Shown piece after piece: positions 35,969 through 47,900 of a stretch of 64,000 nt of DNA. Numbering within the stretch: the stretch's first letter is position 1; every line of letters begins with the position of its first letter. Made by a program: the position numbers and the translations under genes. Source of the stretch: Coccinella septempunctata (lineage: Eukaryota > Arthropoda > Insecta > Coleoptera > Coccinellidae); NCBI RefSeq assembly GCF_907165205.1, contig NC_058191.1, positions 23,826,064-23,890,063 of the forward strand, written 5' to 3'. The notes under the pieces are model-generated. The model made no database searches and was not told the origin of the DNA. It was given only the letters and a program-made list of their open reading frames with translations.

Positions 35969-37781
35969 TATGGCGCACAATAATCAGAATGTCCCCAATT
36001 TATTCTTGCGAAAGCATCCTCTACCAGATACCTTTACCGCCGGTCAGATTATACCACTCTTGGTGAGAAATATGAATGATATGTCCGAAAAAGCTCACTT
36101 GATATTCTACCCTGAAAACGTTGCTAGCTCTTAGACTAATGAAAATAAACATTAATCCTATCTGATTACAATGGATATGAACTAATTTGTTGATATCATA
36201 GCCTTCGCATGAAATTTTGATGCGTTAAAAACTCGAATATGTACATGGACCAACCCTTTTACCAAGAAATAAAATATCATATATGTATATCTATACTCTA
36301 CAAGTCTACAAGCTTCCGTGAAATGACCCTAGAAGTTGCAAAGAAATGAAACTGTGTAAGATTTATATTGTAGATTATGCCGTCATGTATTTATGAATAT
36401 TATACATAAATACATTATGTAATTTATTATGGTATGTATATGAATGCAATGATATGATCAACTTAAAAAAAATCAAAATTTCACTCTGAAAAAATCACAT
36501 ATACCTCTACTATCTGTGAATATTAACTAAAGTATCTCAATATTAATAAAGAATATATTATGATCACTGAAATTTATTATTTCTCGTAGCACCTGACCTC
36601 AAAATGGATAAGTGTTCTATTTTCAGAGATATCTATTGAGTTCAGATAAATATACAGGTTTTTTTTCTGAATTGATGCGAAAAATTTTAAAGGTTGATTT
36701 TTCAGGGATTAAGGAAGTGAGTTTTTCATATAACTCCAGTAAAAAACTTTTTTCAAAGTGCAGAATATCACATCTCAAAGATTACCTCTATAATCTTTGA
36801 TCACACCTAAAAGTATAAAAAAAAAATCATTCTTTGAACTGTTTTTTTCATATGAAATAAATTGAGGTATGAATATTAATTTTCAAACTCAATCTTGGAT
36901 ATTTGAAATGCAAGTTAACTTTAAAGTGTAAAATACTATCCGTTGAATATAATCTGAATTTTTTGGCATCATCATCATTACGCATCGATTTCAAGAAAGT
37001 TACTAGGATTTATCTCCATCATCTCTATCCACAATTGACAGTTTTCTTCTTTGTAAAAAGAGCAATTCAAGTTCACCAAAACTTGAAGACTTTATTTGAG
37101 GAGAAGTTAGATCAAATTTTGACGAGAACCGAAAAATAAAGCTTACTATAACAAGAGCTCCTTCCGGTAATGTCATTCTTTCTATGCTTTTTACCCGTTT
37201 TCACAAAATTTCAATCTAGATATATTTCATAAATGTTTATAATAATGAAAGAACTAATAGAAGAAGACTGTGGTGATCATACGATGCTACATTTTTCTAT
37301 GCTCATGAAAAGTTGAAACCATAGAAATATTGAGAAAAAAGTTTTGGACCATTTTCTATTATTTATATTGATACAAACCATATGATGTTATATATTTCTG
37401 AAATCAGTAAAAATTAAGCAAAAAATTGCACAGAAATCTAATAATCCCCTTTAAAAAAACATAACTTCGAGTCATAGCTTCGTAATTGAAAATCCTGCTG
37501 AAAAGGCGAGCACGCCACTGGATTCTACGTGAAAAAGTGCTTGCATAATGTTTTAATTTCAGAGCTCTATCATCAGTATTAGCGGAGATATAAATTTATT
37601 TCGATATCGCCATTTTTCCAATTTTCGCTTATAACTCGAAAACAAAAGAAAGTGGCCAAAAATGACTACTACTCCTGTTAGTTTCTCACGAAAAGAGAAT
37701 GAGAATGGGGTATCATATTTTGTCTATCTCCTCTGGATTGAGAGCTGTAGTGCTAAAACATCGAAATTTGCCCACCCTGTA
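35969..37781. other. intergenic DNA, nothing recognised
   Basis: Short frames such as 36612-36800 and 36903-37139 have no family resemblance and no supporting signals. Confidence 0.3.
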
Positions 37782-39273
37782 CAGGGTGATTCACCGCAAT
37801 GGCCTATTAGATGTTTATGGAAAACAAATCACAAATTTGTACTGAAAATTTGCATCTAAGAATTTTCGACAATGAAGTTTCTCCCTAAAATATTTTCAGA
37901 CCACTGTAATTTCCGCTTATACTGGAAACACCTTAGCTCTTCCTTATTTCAAGTGGCACATCCAGTTTATCTTTGCTTCGTGGGATAGCTGATTTGACAA
38001 ATTCAATAGAACCTATGCTATTTTTTGGAAAAAACTCAATGGTTCATGGGTTATTGTAATTCTTATGAAAGAAATGGTGAAAACGGGAGGCCACACTTTT
38101 CGTGATATTTCTGTAGACTTCTGTAGGGTAGATTTTTCAAGAATTTTTTCACCAGTTTCAGTTTTACGTTTCTGTAGTGTTATGAACGCTGTTTGCTGTT
38201 TGGACCAGAAATGCGCAGTGTGTTCGTGAGAAAATCATGAACTTGAACGAAACGAATTCATAAAAACTCAAGATTTTCGAATAACAACCCACATTTTTAA
38301 TTTTTTTTCGTCGATTCTATATTTATAGTACAAGGAGGTTGCCCAAATAAACCCAATAACTAAAATTGTAATTTTCAAAGGGCCAACTCGAAATAAGAAA
38401 AAACAGCAATTTCGAACTTGATCAGTCTGTGACTACCGGACACTACCGGTAACCATAGAAGAAACTAAAACTTGATGTTCCGATAAATAATTTTTACATT
38501 CTAAAACTCTTGATGGATTCTCAACGATCCCGACGAATAATTCATTAGATTCAATTTATGAAATGTCAAAATCATTTAGCGGAACATTTAGCTTTTTTCT
38601 GTGGTTTCCGCGGAAGTCACATACCATATATCTATTATATTAGATATTATATAATAGATATATGTCACATACTCATCAAGCAGTTCAAAATGGCTGTTTT
38701 CCCTTATTTCAACTTTATCCTTGATAACTCTATGTGTTTCCATTTTAGATATAAAATTTATTTAGGCAAACCCTATCTTTTTATACGTAGAATCAACTGA
38801 AACAATAGATAATATAGCTTGTAGTTTGAAAATTTTGAGTTTTGGTGAATTCGATTTGTTCAGCTTGATGTTTTTTTCATGGATACCCTGTACATTTCTG
38901 GTCCGAACACCAAACAGCTTTAGAACACTACAGAATTGCAAAATTGGTCAACAATTTTTGAAGAAAACGCCTGCAGCAATATCACGACAAGTGTGGCCTC
39001 CTGTTTTCACCAATTTTTTTATAAGTCTCTCAATAACTAACAAATCATTGAGTTTCTGCTATCAATTAGCTATCCAACGATGTAAAGATATACTGGGTGT
39101 GCCATCTCTGAGATAAGAGAGTGGTAGGCTGATTTCGGTATAATCAGAAGATACAGAGATCAAAAATATTTTAAGGAAAAGTTCATTGTCGAAATCCCAA
39201 CATGCAAATTTTCAGCACAAAATTGTGATGAATTTTCCATGAACATCTAATAAGCCGCCGGTGAATCACCCTT
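37782..39273. mobile_element. TIR element of about 1.5 kb, non-coding
   Basis: Inverted ends: CAGGGTGATTCACCGC with TA before it on the left, GGTGAATCACCCT on the right. The similarity extends about 110 bp inward (TGAAAATTTGCAT in both). No transposase read. Its right portion is part of the sequence repeated at 46.4-47.1 kb, so the element predates the tandem duplication of the Ly6 region. Confidence 0.7.
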
Positions 39274-39535
39274 AATATTTACTTGGCACCTTTTTCAGAA
39301 TATCCACACACGACACACGAGTGATTATTCGTTCTTTAAGGCCGACAAATTGAAAAAAAAAAACTAAATTAAGACAGGCCAAAACTTAACTTTCCACAAC
39401 ATGTACAATTCAGGTAAATTGTAGCCTAAAGATATATTTTGAAAATTTCAGCTGACCTGTGGATGGTGTAATCCGAAGTCAATCATGAATAGAGTTTATT
39501 TTCTATAGAGACTGTCATATGAATCACTTATGACC

Positions 39536-40907
39536 TGTAATGAATCCCAGTTTTCTGAGGAAAATTGGAGTTCATTTCAGTGCATTCCTTTCGTTTTCAT
39601 ATTTCAGCCTTTGAAAATATTTAATTCTCCGATATTCAGTACATTCATTCCGATAGGCAGAGTAAATGTGAAAAACCGTTTATCTGTGTTTAACGTTGTT
39701 TTTCTTGCATGCCGTTGAAGATTTCGACGTTTTTCTGATGTTGACATGCGATAAACCGGAGCTGACGACGTTTTTCATTCTTGTCGCATTTTGGAATTTT
39801 CAGATTTTTAATGTGTGGGGGGATTTGCCTATAAAAGCAGATTTTTCCCCCGCGACGCTCTTTTACTTCAGTCTTTCACTTGGTGACTTCTACTTTTGAC
39901 TTTTGATTCTGTTACTTCAGTCGCTGTTACTGCTCTTTTACTTCAGTTAGTTTATGCTCCATACTTTCTGCGATTCGACGTTCAAGAATAATTTTGTGTT
40001 GCTAGCATCAGTGATATTGAGAATTAATTTTTAGTTTTTTTTTTCTTTGATTTTCGCGAGTGCCTGAAACAAAGGAGGTAGGTCCCCGTCTTTACCGTTC
40101 AGTTTCTTTGTTAGACCTACACCGGTTACTTCTTTGACTTTGACACTGCTGTACTGTATCGTTTTCTGTTATATTTTATTGTTCTTTACCCTGTTTCGCG
40201 AGTCTGACTTTTCCCTTCGCTATCAGTCATGGCGCGTAAGCCCTTGGGGTACTGAAGTAAAAGTCCCGTCAACCCCCCATGCCCGCGTTCCGCGTCATAA
40301 GTGTTGAATCCGAAATCTCTTCTTTTCTATCAGTCATGGCGCGTTATAGCCCTTGGGGTAGAGAATAAGAGATACCGCTCGTCGTCAGTGAAATCCCGTA
40401 GTTGCGCTAAAAATAGACCTTTTCTTCGCTATCAGTCATGGAGCGTTATAGCCCTTGGGGTAGCGAATAAAGGCCTCGAATAGATCTGCCCTGGTTGTGT
40501 TTCATTTCTGGAGAAATACAATTACATCCCGATAGCGTATAGCAAGTCATTTCACTTCGCGAGGTCATCCTTAGTATTCATTTCGTCAGTTCTGGTTGGC
40601 GCCCGCGTACCCGGTATAAACTTTATAGAGTGCTCGTGACCGGATAGAATTTCCCGAATGTATGTTTGCTGATAGATTCGCTCATATTTCATACCTACAC
40701 ATATCTCCCTTGTACATATAATCAGTTTCCGAAGGTGTGAATAAACTAGTACATAATTTGATTTTGACTACTTCGTTATCGCTACCACCCTAGATAACAG
40801 CGAACTCTGTCTCCGACTAGCAGCTACTCTGGTAGGTTTGCTATTCTTCCTATTGAAAAGAATAGCTGGCGCTCGAGATGAGTTTTCTCCGAGGTAACCA
40901 CGTTACA
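39536..40907. mobile_element. solo LTR, 1372 bp, with GACC target duplication
   Basis: Starts TGTAA and ends TTACA, flanked by GACC at 39532-39535 and 40908-40911. A TATAAAAG box near 39830 is followed by short repeats of TTACTTCAGT. Three copies of a ~34-bp motif (CTATCAGTCATGGCGCG...CCCTTGGGGTA) occur at about 40220, 40327 and 40429. There is no internal coding region. The corresponding site in unit 2 (near 47310) reads GAACATTTGGCCCG without the insert. Confidence 0.8.
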
Positions 40908-40940
40908 GACCATTTGCACCGTTTCAGTGAATAATGATTA

Positions 40941-41275
40941 GGGGCCAATTTCACCAAGGATATAAACCGAGATTAGACGAAATTGGCCAATTTATGTCGA
41001 TTACGTATCTTAACTCAAATTAAAATGGAACGTCTTTGTGTTTCGAGGATTCTTTACCCTCCTCAGTTTACCATATAGACAAAGCAGATGTCAATCTCAG
41101 AAACAATTTGTTTGGATTTTGATCTGAGTTTGAGTTAAGCAGGGTTCAATCTAAATTTATGAGTTTGAGCTCAGCTTATCATTGACAATTCCGTATAATT
41201 TTGAAAGGTTAAACTAGGTTCAATGTTAAACCCGACTGGAATTTGAACTGTAAAACCGTTTGGTGAAATTGGCCC
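40941..41275. mobile_element. MITE, TA-flanked, 335 bp
   Basis: Left end GGGGCCAATTTCACCAAGG, right end TTTGGTGAAATTGGCCC, with TA at 40939-40940 and 41276-41277. Sits about 300 bp upstream of the Ly6 gene start and is absent from unit 2. Confidence 0.75.
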
Positions 41276-41568
41276 TAAATTCTTTAAGGATGTGTGATCA
41301 TACAATTGACATAAAAGTGGTTTAATAATTTAATTATTGTTTACTGAAACGAAGCAGACGTCCGTTAATGGCGATATTATACACATAATATCCGACTTAT
41401 TTCAGTTGATGCCATAAGTACTTAAGTATATTTTGAGTTGGCATTATGGATAAGGAATGAATTAAGTTTATCTACCAAGAGATATTATTCAAATTTAGTT
41501 TTAAATTATGAGAAATTTCTCCATTTATATATAATCTAACTCGCAATTCACCCAAACAGGTTCTTACT

Positions 41569-41908
41569 ATGGAGACATACAAGTCATCAATATTAATTTT
41601 TTTGAGCGTCAGTAATGTTTTCTTTTTGTCAGTTGATTCCTTGGAATGTCAGTATTGCAGCAGCACAGAATATTCTTCAGACTGTCGCAAAGGAACCGTA
41701 AAGGATCGACAGACATGCACCATCAAGGGAGAGGATCGCTGTTATGTAGAGTATATAGTAAATGATGGAAGTAAGCCTTTATATCGCAGAGGATGTGCCC
41801 CTCGTGACTGGTGCAAACAACAGAGGCGAAATCAAGGTCCCGCATTGAAATTCTGCAATACTTGTCAAGATTCGAACTGCAATAATGACAGAATTAAGTC
41901 CGAATATT
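41569..41908 (+). CDS. Ly6-like gene exon 1 (signal peptide and domain 1)
   Basis: ATG, hydrophobic leader, then LECQYC to CNTCQDSNCNN with ten cysteines. The donor GTAAGT at 41909 is followed by TATTAA; reading through stops at 41919 to give a 116-residue protein. Inside the leader, TCTTTTTGTCAG (41621-41632) is a perfectly good acceptor, and its counterpart is used as exon border in the duplicated copy. Confidence 0.85.
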
Positions 41909-44900
41909 GTAAGTATTAATTTAAATTTGGCATAAATTAGCGGTTACTAACATTTTTCAGTCAGGTTGTTTGAATACATTTTTAGTTGAGTTAGTTTTGG
42001 CAGAATTTAGTGCTCTTCAACTTTTATATGTGTCAGGTTCATTATATAGGTAAACACTATTATTGAAGATTTTTCCAAAACACCAATGCTGAAACAAACA
42101 TTTCGTAATGTCTGGATTTTGGCCTAATTTTGAGGTTCTCCTGGAAGAATTGGTTTGCAAAGGATTTGCGATCAATTTCCGATGATTATCATTGTAAATA
42201 TTGAGCAATAGGTGATAATGCAATTACTTTTTCTAACGGGATGAAGAAGAAACCTAGGCGAATCTTCACAGGTCTGGTTGCAGAAAGGGAGTTCCAAAGA
42301 ACTGACTTCACTTTTATACTTTGTCTCTTTCAAAGTTGCTCAATATCACTCTAAATATGGATGATTTCACGATAATAGAGATGACAATTGGTACGATTAA
42401 TGCTGCGATATAGGTACCAGATGATTACTTTGTTCTTCAAAAAAACCTTTCGGAGCGTTCGACGTTGAAAGTATAGTTGCTGTGGAGCAGGCAATAAACG
42501 GCCAAGGTCATGAAAGTAGTTATGTGCGCCCACGAAGTTGATCCCGTTATCCGAAAAGATAACGGCAGGATGACTTTGGCCTGCAACGATGCTACGATAA
42601 GCAACAATGAAAACTGGGGTGGACAGCTCAGACGCCAATTTTAGGCGAACCGCTTTGGTGAGAAGCAGATGAAGACAACTAGATATGCCTTGGTGTAAAC
42701 GGCTCTGCGCACTAATGCACTTGTCACTTGAAATGGGCAGGAGTAGACAACGCTAGTGGCAAGAAAAACTTTTGCCAGAGCCGCTCATAGCACGTCAGGT
42801 ACCTTATCGAGTTCCCAAAAGCGCCGAAGGAGGTTGACAAGTTCCTGGTCAAAGATCAGTGACGGCAGAAGGACTTATCATATCAGATGGTAAGATTTGG
42901 GGAGATGCATCATAAGGTTTAGTCTTGTCAAAAGAAGAATAGCAGGTGTCACTGATAGAGGGGCACTAGGCTGAGAAGGTGATGGAGAAGTGTTCTGACG
43001 CAACCATTGCAAGTGTCAGAGATGAAAACGTGTTTGGCTTTCCACCTGGAAGCTCAGGGCACAAAGTGTCAGGAAGAATAAGATGAAGGAGCTCATCCGG
43101 GACAATCGACATTCCTATGGTACGAAGAATATAGAACAGTGGATCAGCTAGGTTGAGTTTCTGAAACCCTGGACACCGGCCATTGAACACTTGGACATGA
43201 AGGGGATCTTTGTAACGTAGGCTTTGATGATAAGATGAGGAGGATCTCCTTGGTGACGGGGGGTGACGTATACGTACCCCTGGATGCTAAACTGACGCTC
43301 GTTACTTAGGGTGCGAAGTTGAATGTGTAGACCATAGACTTATAATAACATGTGAGAGAGAGGTCGGTAGGTTGAATAAGATGGAGAGTTTGTGGGCAAG
43401 CTGTCAAAAGATTATAGAACACAAGTTTATGCGAAAATTTTCTTCAATAAATTTTCAACAAGCTTCCGAGAAGACACACAGGAATTCCAAAGCATTCCAT
43501 CGAAATAAATTTTTGAAAAAATATGTGAGTTTTATTCAAGAATAGATGTGATGAGATTAATAATGAACGTATCAACACCTTGTGGGCAATGTCTGCGAAA
43601 ATTGTAAAAAATTTCAATAATAAATGTTCAACAAGCTTCCGAGAAGGCAAACAGGACTTCCTTAACATTCCTTCGAAATGGAAAATATAAAAATTATGTG
43701 AGTTTCATTCAAGAATAAATATAATATGAATAATAACGTATGAACACCTTGTGGGCAACGTCTGCGTCACATATTTGTTTATATCCATCATATGATTTTG
43801 ACATTGCCCACACGGAATCAGTTCATCTCTTTCTTATTCGATTAGAACGCATAAGCTCTTCTCTCTTTAATGCACCCAACCTCTCGATCTACTGAAAAGT
43901 CACGTGACAGTGAGTCCATGTATTATAAGTCTATGATGTAGACGAAGCTTGGAGGCCCACTCTTGGGAGATGAGGGTATGTTGGCAGCCTGAATCCAAAA
44001 GATTCACGGCAGAAAACCGTATGAGGTAGTCAGGATTATTAGTCTGACGCAAAGAAGACCGCGGAGATGAAAACAGATTACGAGAGATAACAGACGAAGA
44101 CATATGTTTATTCGGCGGGGTTAGACGACCGCAAGATTGCAGCCACACTTGCAGTCATTCGGAACTACTTCCAGTGGGGTTTCAAGAATGAGGAGTGGAC
44201 GGAGTTGGCGAAGCTCGAGAATGTGCTGAGTCTTCCGCTCTAGGGATCTTGCACGACACCTAGAGCGGAAGTTTATCACGGAACTTCAATATGCAGACGA
44301 CTGTTCACTCATCGCTAGCAGCTCAGAGGATCTACAGATAATGATGGACACCTATAAACATATATACGAAGCTTTAGGCCTTAGACTCAACATCGACAAG
44401 ACCAAAATCCTGGTAAGTCCGCCAGAAAGCCTTCAAACAGATATCAGCCTGGAGAATGAAACTCTAGAACAGGTCGAGCAGTTCAAATATTTGGGAAGCT
44501 TCATAAATACTAGGGCTAATCTAGACACGGAAATACAAAACCGTATCAATTCGGCATCACGGGCATTCTGGAAGCTAAAGGACAGAGTGTTTCAAAATCA
44601 CGACCTCAATCTGAAGACCAAGACAGCTGTTTACAAAGCAGTGGTCCTCCCATCGCTTCTTTACGGAAGCGAAAGCTGGACGCCCTACAGGCGACATATT
44701 AAACAGCTTGAACAAACGCAACAACGTCATCTAAGACAGATAATGCACATCAGATGGTTTCACGAAGTTTCGAATGCAGAAGTCTTGCAACGGGCGAGTT
44801 GTACAACAATTGAGACTCAAATAACGAAGGCCCGACTCAGATGGAGCGGCCACATTCTGAGGATGCAAGACACAAGACTCCCCAAAATAGCTCTATATGG

Positions 44901-47900
44901 CGAATTCACTGAGGGAGCCCGGAAACCAGGAGGCCAGTATAAGCGGTTTAAGGATACACTACATCAATCCCTAAAATTAGTTAATGCCAATCATAACTGG
45001 GAACAACTAGCGTCAGACAGGTCACAGTGGAGGTCTTTGGTACACAGTTATAATGGAGAATCGAGAAGGATACAGCGGCGGCCAAATAGGGTTGGTGACT
45101 ATCCATGCCCTGAGTGTGGAAGGATCTGCAGGTCACGGTTGGGTCTCTTTAGTCACAGGAGGGCACACTATCGCAACTAGCCCTAAGAAATTACAAGTCT
45201 GTTCGCAATTTTTTCTTTCTTCTTTTTGTAGATTTATTCCCGGTAACGGGATACAGCAATGGAATGGAATGGATGGCACGACACCATCTCGAGCCCCGCC
45301 GATCTACTCCTTACTGAGCTGCCTCAAGAGGTGAAAGCACGGATTGGCTGTTCCGATGATACAGAGGGTGAAGAAAAACGTTGATCCGTTGAACGGAATT
45401 CCTCCCTCCGAGTGGGATACGAAAGGGGATGTAGTGGCAGCAGATGTCAGAGTGCCATCTCCCGATGTGTGACAACGTTGATCCGAACCGCACTCGGCAG
45501 TGGCATGGAAATAGGTAATGCAATTTCTGAATTGCATAAAGATCCGCCACCCAACAAAGGTTTTGGTAACAGGAGTGAAGGGCTTGATTGGCCAGAGGAT
45601 AACCGACCGAATTCAATTCGAAGCCAGAGTTGACAGGAGCTGCCTCACCGGAAAGATCAGACGTTATGAGGTGAAACTTCTGAACAGGCGAATTGTTCTG
45701 ATATCCTAGGGAATCGAATAGATCTATGAACCCGGCCATTTCTCGATTTTGCCATGAAAGCAGGACAGCTCAACCAGAGGAATTGGTAGATCAATCGATG
45801 AGGAGGAAGGCGCTGCAACAGAAGCAGGGATTCCCCAATTAATTTATTCGAATGAAAATTGAATGATGAATTCCTATTCAAATAATCAGATGAAGAGAAA
45901 TATACTGAATTTAGGGAATTTTAAATTTAACTTCTGCCGGATTACCGGTATCAATACTTGGTACACAAAGGGTTTGCGATCAATTTCCAATGATTATTAT
46001 TATGAATATTGAGAAACTGAACAGATGAAAATTCAATTACTTACCCAAACAGACTGAATAAGAAACCTAGGCGAATCTACAATGGTCTGATAGCAGGAAA
46101 GGAAACAGGGAAAGGAAACTAACCTTTCTTCTGTACAAGCTTCGTTGCTATCACCTTGCTGATGAAGAAATTACAAGGCGTTTTACTCAAAGTTGCTCAA
46201 TATCACTCAAAGTTGCTCAATATGACTCTGATTTACTTAATATAATAGATGATTTCGCAATAAGAGAGATGACAAATTGTGCGATAACTGCGGCGATATA
46301 TCCGAGGATTACTTTGTTTCTCAAATACTTTATTTTGGTGATGCTCAATCGAAGAAATTGTTTTCTGCCGCAAGGCGTCGCCAGCAAACGGGACAATGAA
46401 AGAAATTATTTCACGGAACATAGACGTTCATTTTTTTCTGTAATTTCCAAGAGACTGATCAAGAAGTTCGAAATGAATGTTTTCTCTCATTTCAAGTTTT
46501 TCTCTGATACTTCTGTAAGTTAATATTCTAGATATACTGTATTTTTAGGCAACCCTCTTCATACGTATAATCGTCTGAAACAATAGATAATATAGCTTGT
46601 ATTTTGACAATCTTTAGCTCTGATGAATTTGATTTGTTCAGCATGACACTCTGTACATTTTTAGTACAAACATCAAACAGCGTTATAATACTACAGAATA
46701 GCAAAATTGAAACTGGTTAAAAATTTCTGGAGAAAACTCGTCTGCAGTACTATCACGACAAGTGTGCCCTCCTGTTTTTACTAATGTTTTCATAAGAATC
46801 CCAAAAACTCATAAACCATTGAGTTTTTGCTTAAGATATGGCATATATGGCATACTGTTGAAATAGCTATCGAATTAGCTATCCAATGATGCAATGTGCA
46901 ATTTGAAATAAATGGTAGGCTGTTTCCTGTATAACTAGTTGATGAGGTCTAAAAATATTTCATGGAGAAGATTAATTATCGCAAACTTCAACATGCAAAT
47001 TTCAAGCACAACATTTTGATCACCTTTCAATAAACCTCTAATGATCCATCGCCGTCCAAATAATGTTGAATTCATACCTCTAACAGTCTAATCTACAGCC
47101 TGTAAAAAACTAAATTAAATACAAGTCAAAACTGCAAATTCCACAATATGTATCTTAGTAATTGTAGCCTGAAGATGTAAGATATATTTTGTAATTTTCA
47201 GATGACTTTATGAGAATTGTGTAAACGGAAATCGGTTATGAATAGAGTTTATTTTGTATAGTGGCTGGCATATAATATAAACCTACTCCCGGCTAAGACA
47301 CTGATGAACATTTGGCCCGTAACAATAAAGGATGATTAATTTCTTAAACCATGTTGGATTATAAATGGAGTAACATGTAAACGGAGTTAACAGCCGCTGT
47401 TATACCCATAATATCGGACATCGCATTTGAGTTAATAACATATTAAAAAAGTATATTGGATTGGCGTTATATAGATAAGGAAAAATTTAAGTTTATTTAC
47501 CAGGAGCTATTAATACAAATTTATTTTTAAACTTTGAGAAATTTCTTCATTTACATGTACCTACCTTGCAATTTACCCATTCATGTTCTTACCATGAAGG
47601 CATACAAGTCGTCAATATTAGTATCAGTAATGTTTTATTTTTGTCAGTCCTTTCCAAGAAATGCCGGTATTGCAGCAGCTCAGAATATTCTTCTGACTGT
47701 CGCAAAGGAACCGTAAAGGATCTACAGACATGCACCATCAAGGGAGAGGATCACTGTTATGAAGAGTATATATTAAATGATGGTGAGAAGCCTTTGTATC
47801 GCAGAGGATGTGCCCCTGGTGACTGGTGTAAGCAGCAGATGGGAAAACATGGTGCCGCACTGAAATTCTGCAATACTTGTCAAAGTGCGAAATGCAATAA

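Larger units (their letters stand above)
38555..42145 (+). repeat. tandem duplication unit 1 (contains Ly6 exon 1)
   Basis: Matches unit 2 (about 46400-48080) over the TIR-element part, the upstream region and the whole Ly6 exon with its donor site, interrupted here by a solo LTR and a MITE. Borders are approximate and taken from where similarity fades. Confidence 0.7.
42146..46400 (-). mobile_element. BEL/Pao LTR retrotransposon, gutted, with insertions
   Basis: Direct repeats 42150-42545 and 45965-46400 (shared GTTTGCGATCAATTTCC, GAAACCTAGGCGAATC, GTTGCTCAATATCACTC) are probably the two LTRs. On the minus strand between them: gag-like frame 45739-45311 (SGEAAPVNSGFELNSVGYPL), aspartic protease NLLDSGCQHTLISQEWASKL (44148-43900) continuing at 43190-42966 (CPELPGGKP), and an integrase scrap IFSDNGINFVGAHN (42638-42351). 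No RT or RNase H is left. It is interrupted by a LINE (44250-45278) and a small TIR element (43333-43935). It lies in intron 1 of the Ly6 gene, at the junction of duplication units 1 and 2. Confidence 0.75.

Noticed and set aside
38621..38662. AT-rich perfect hairpin around CATATATCTATTATA
   Set aside because: Low-complexity AT palindrome of a kind expected by chance and slippage in such DNA.
40220..40461. Three spaced copies of CTATCAGTCATGG considered as a CRISPR-like array or satellite
   Set aside because: Only three diverged copies, inside a solo LTR with clear borders. They are internal LTR repeats.
47594..47716. ATG frame encoding MKAYKSSILVSVMFYFCQSF
   Set aside because: It is the duplicated leader of the Ly6 exon but out of frame with the cysteine domain after a 10-base loss, and lacks any continuation.
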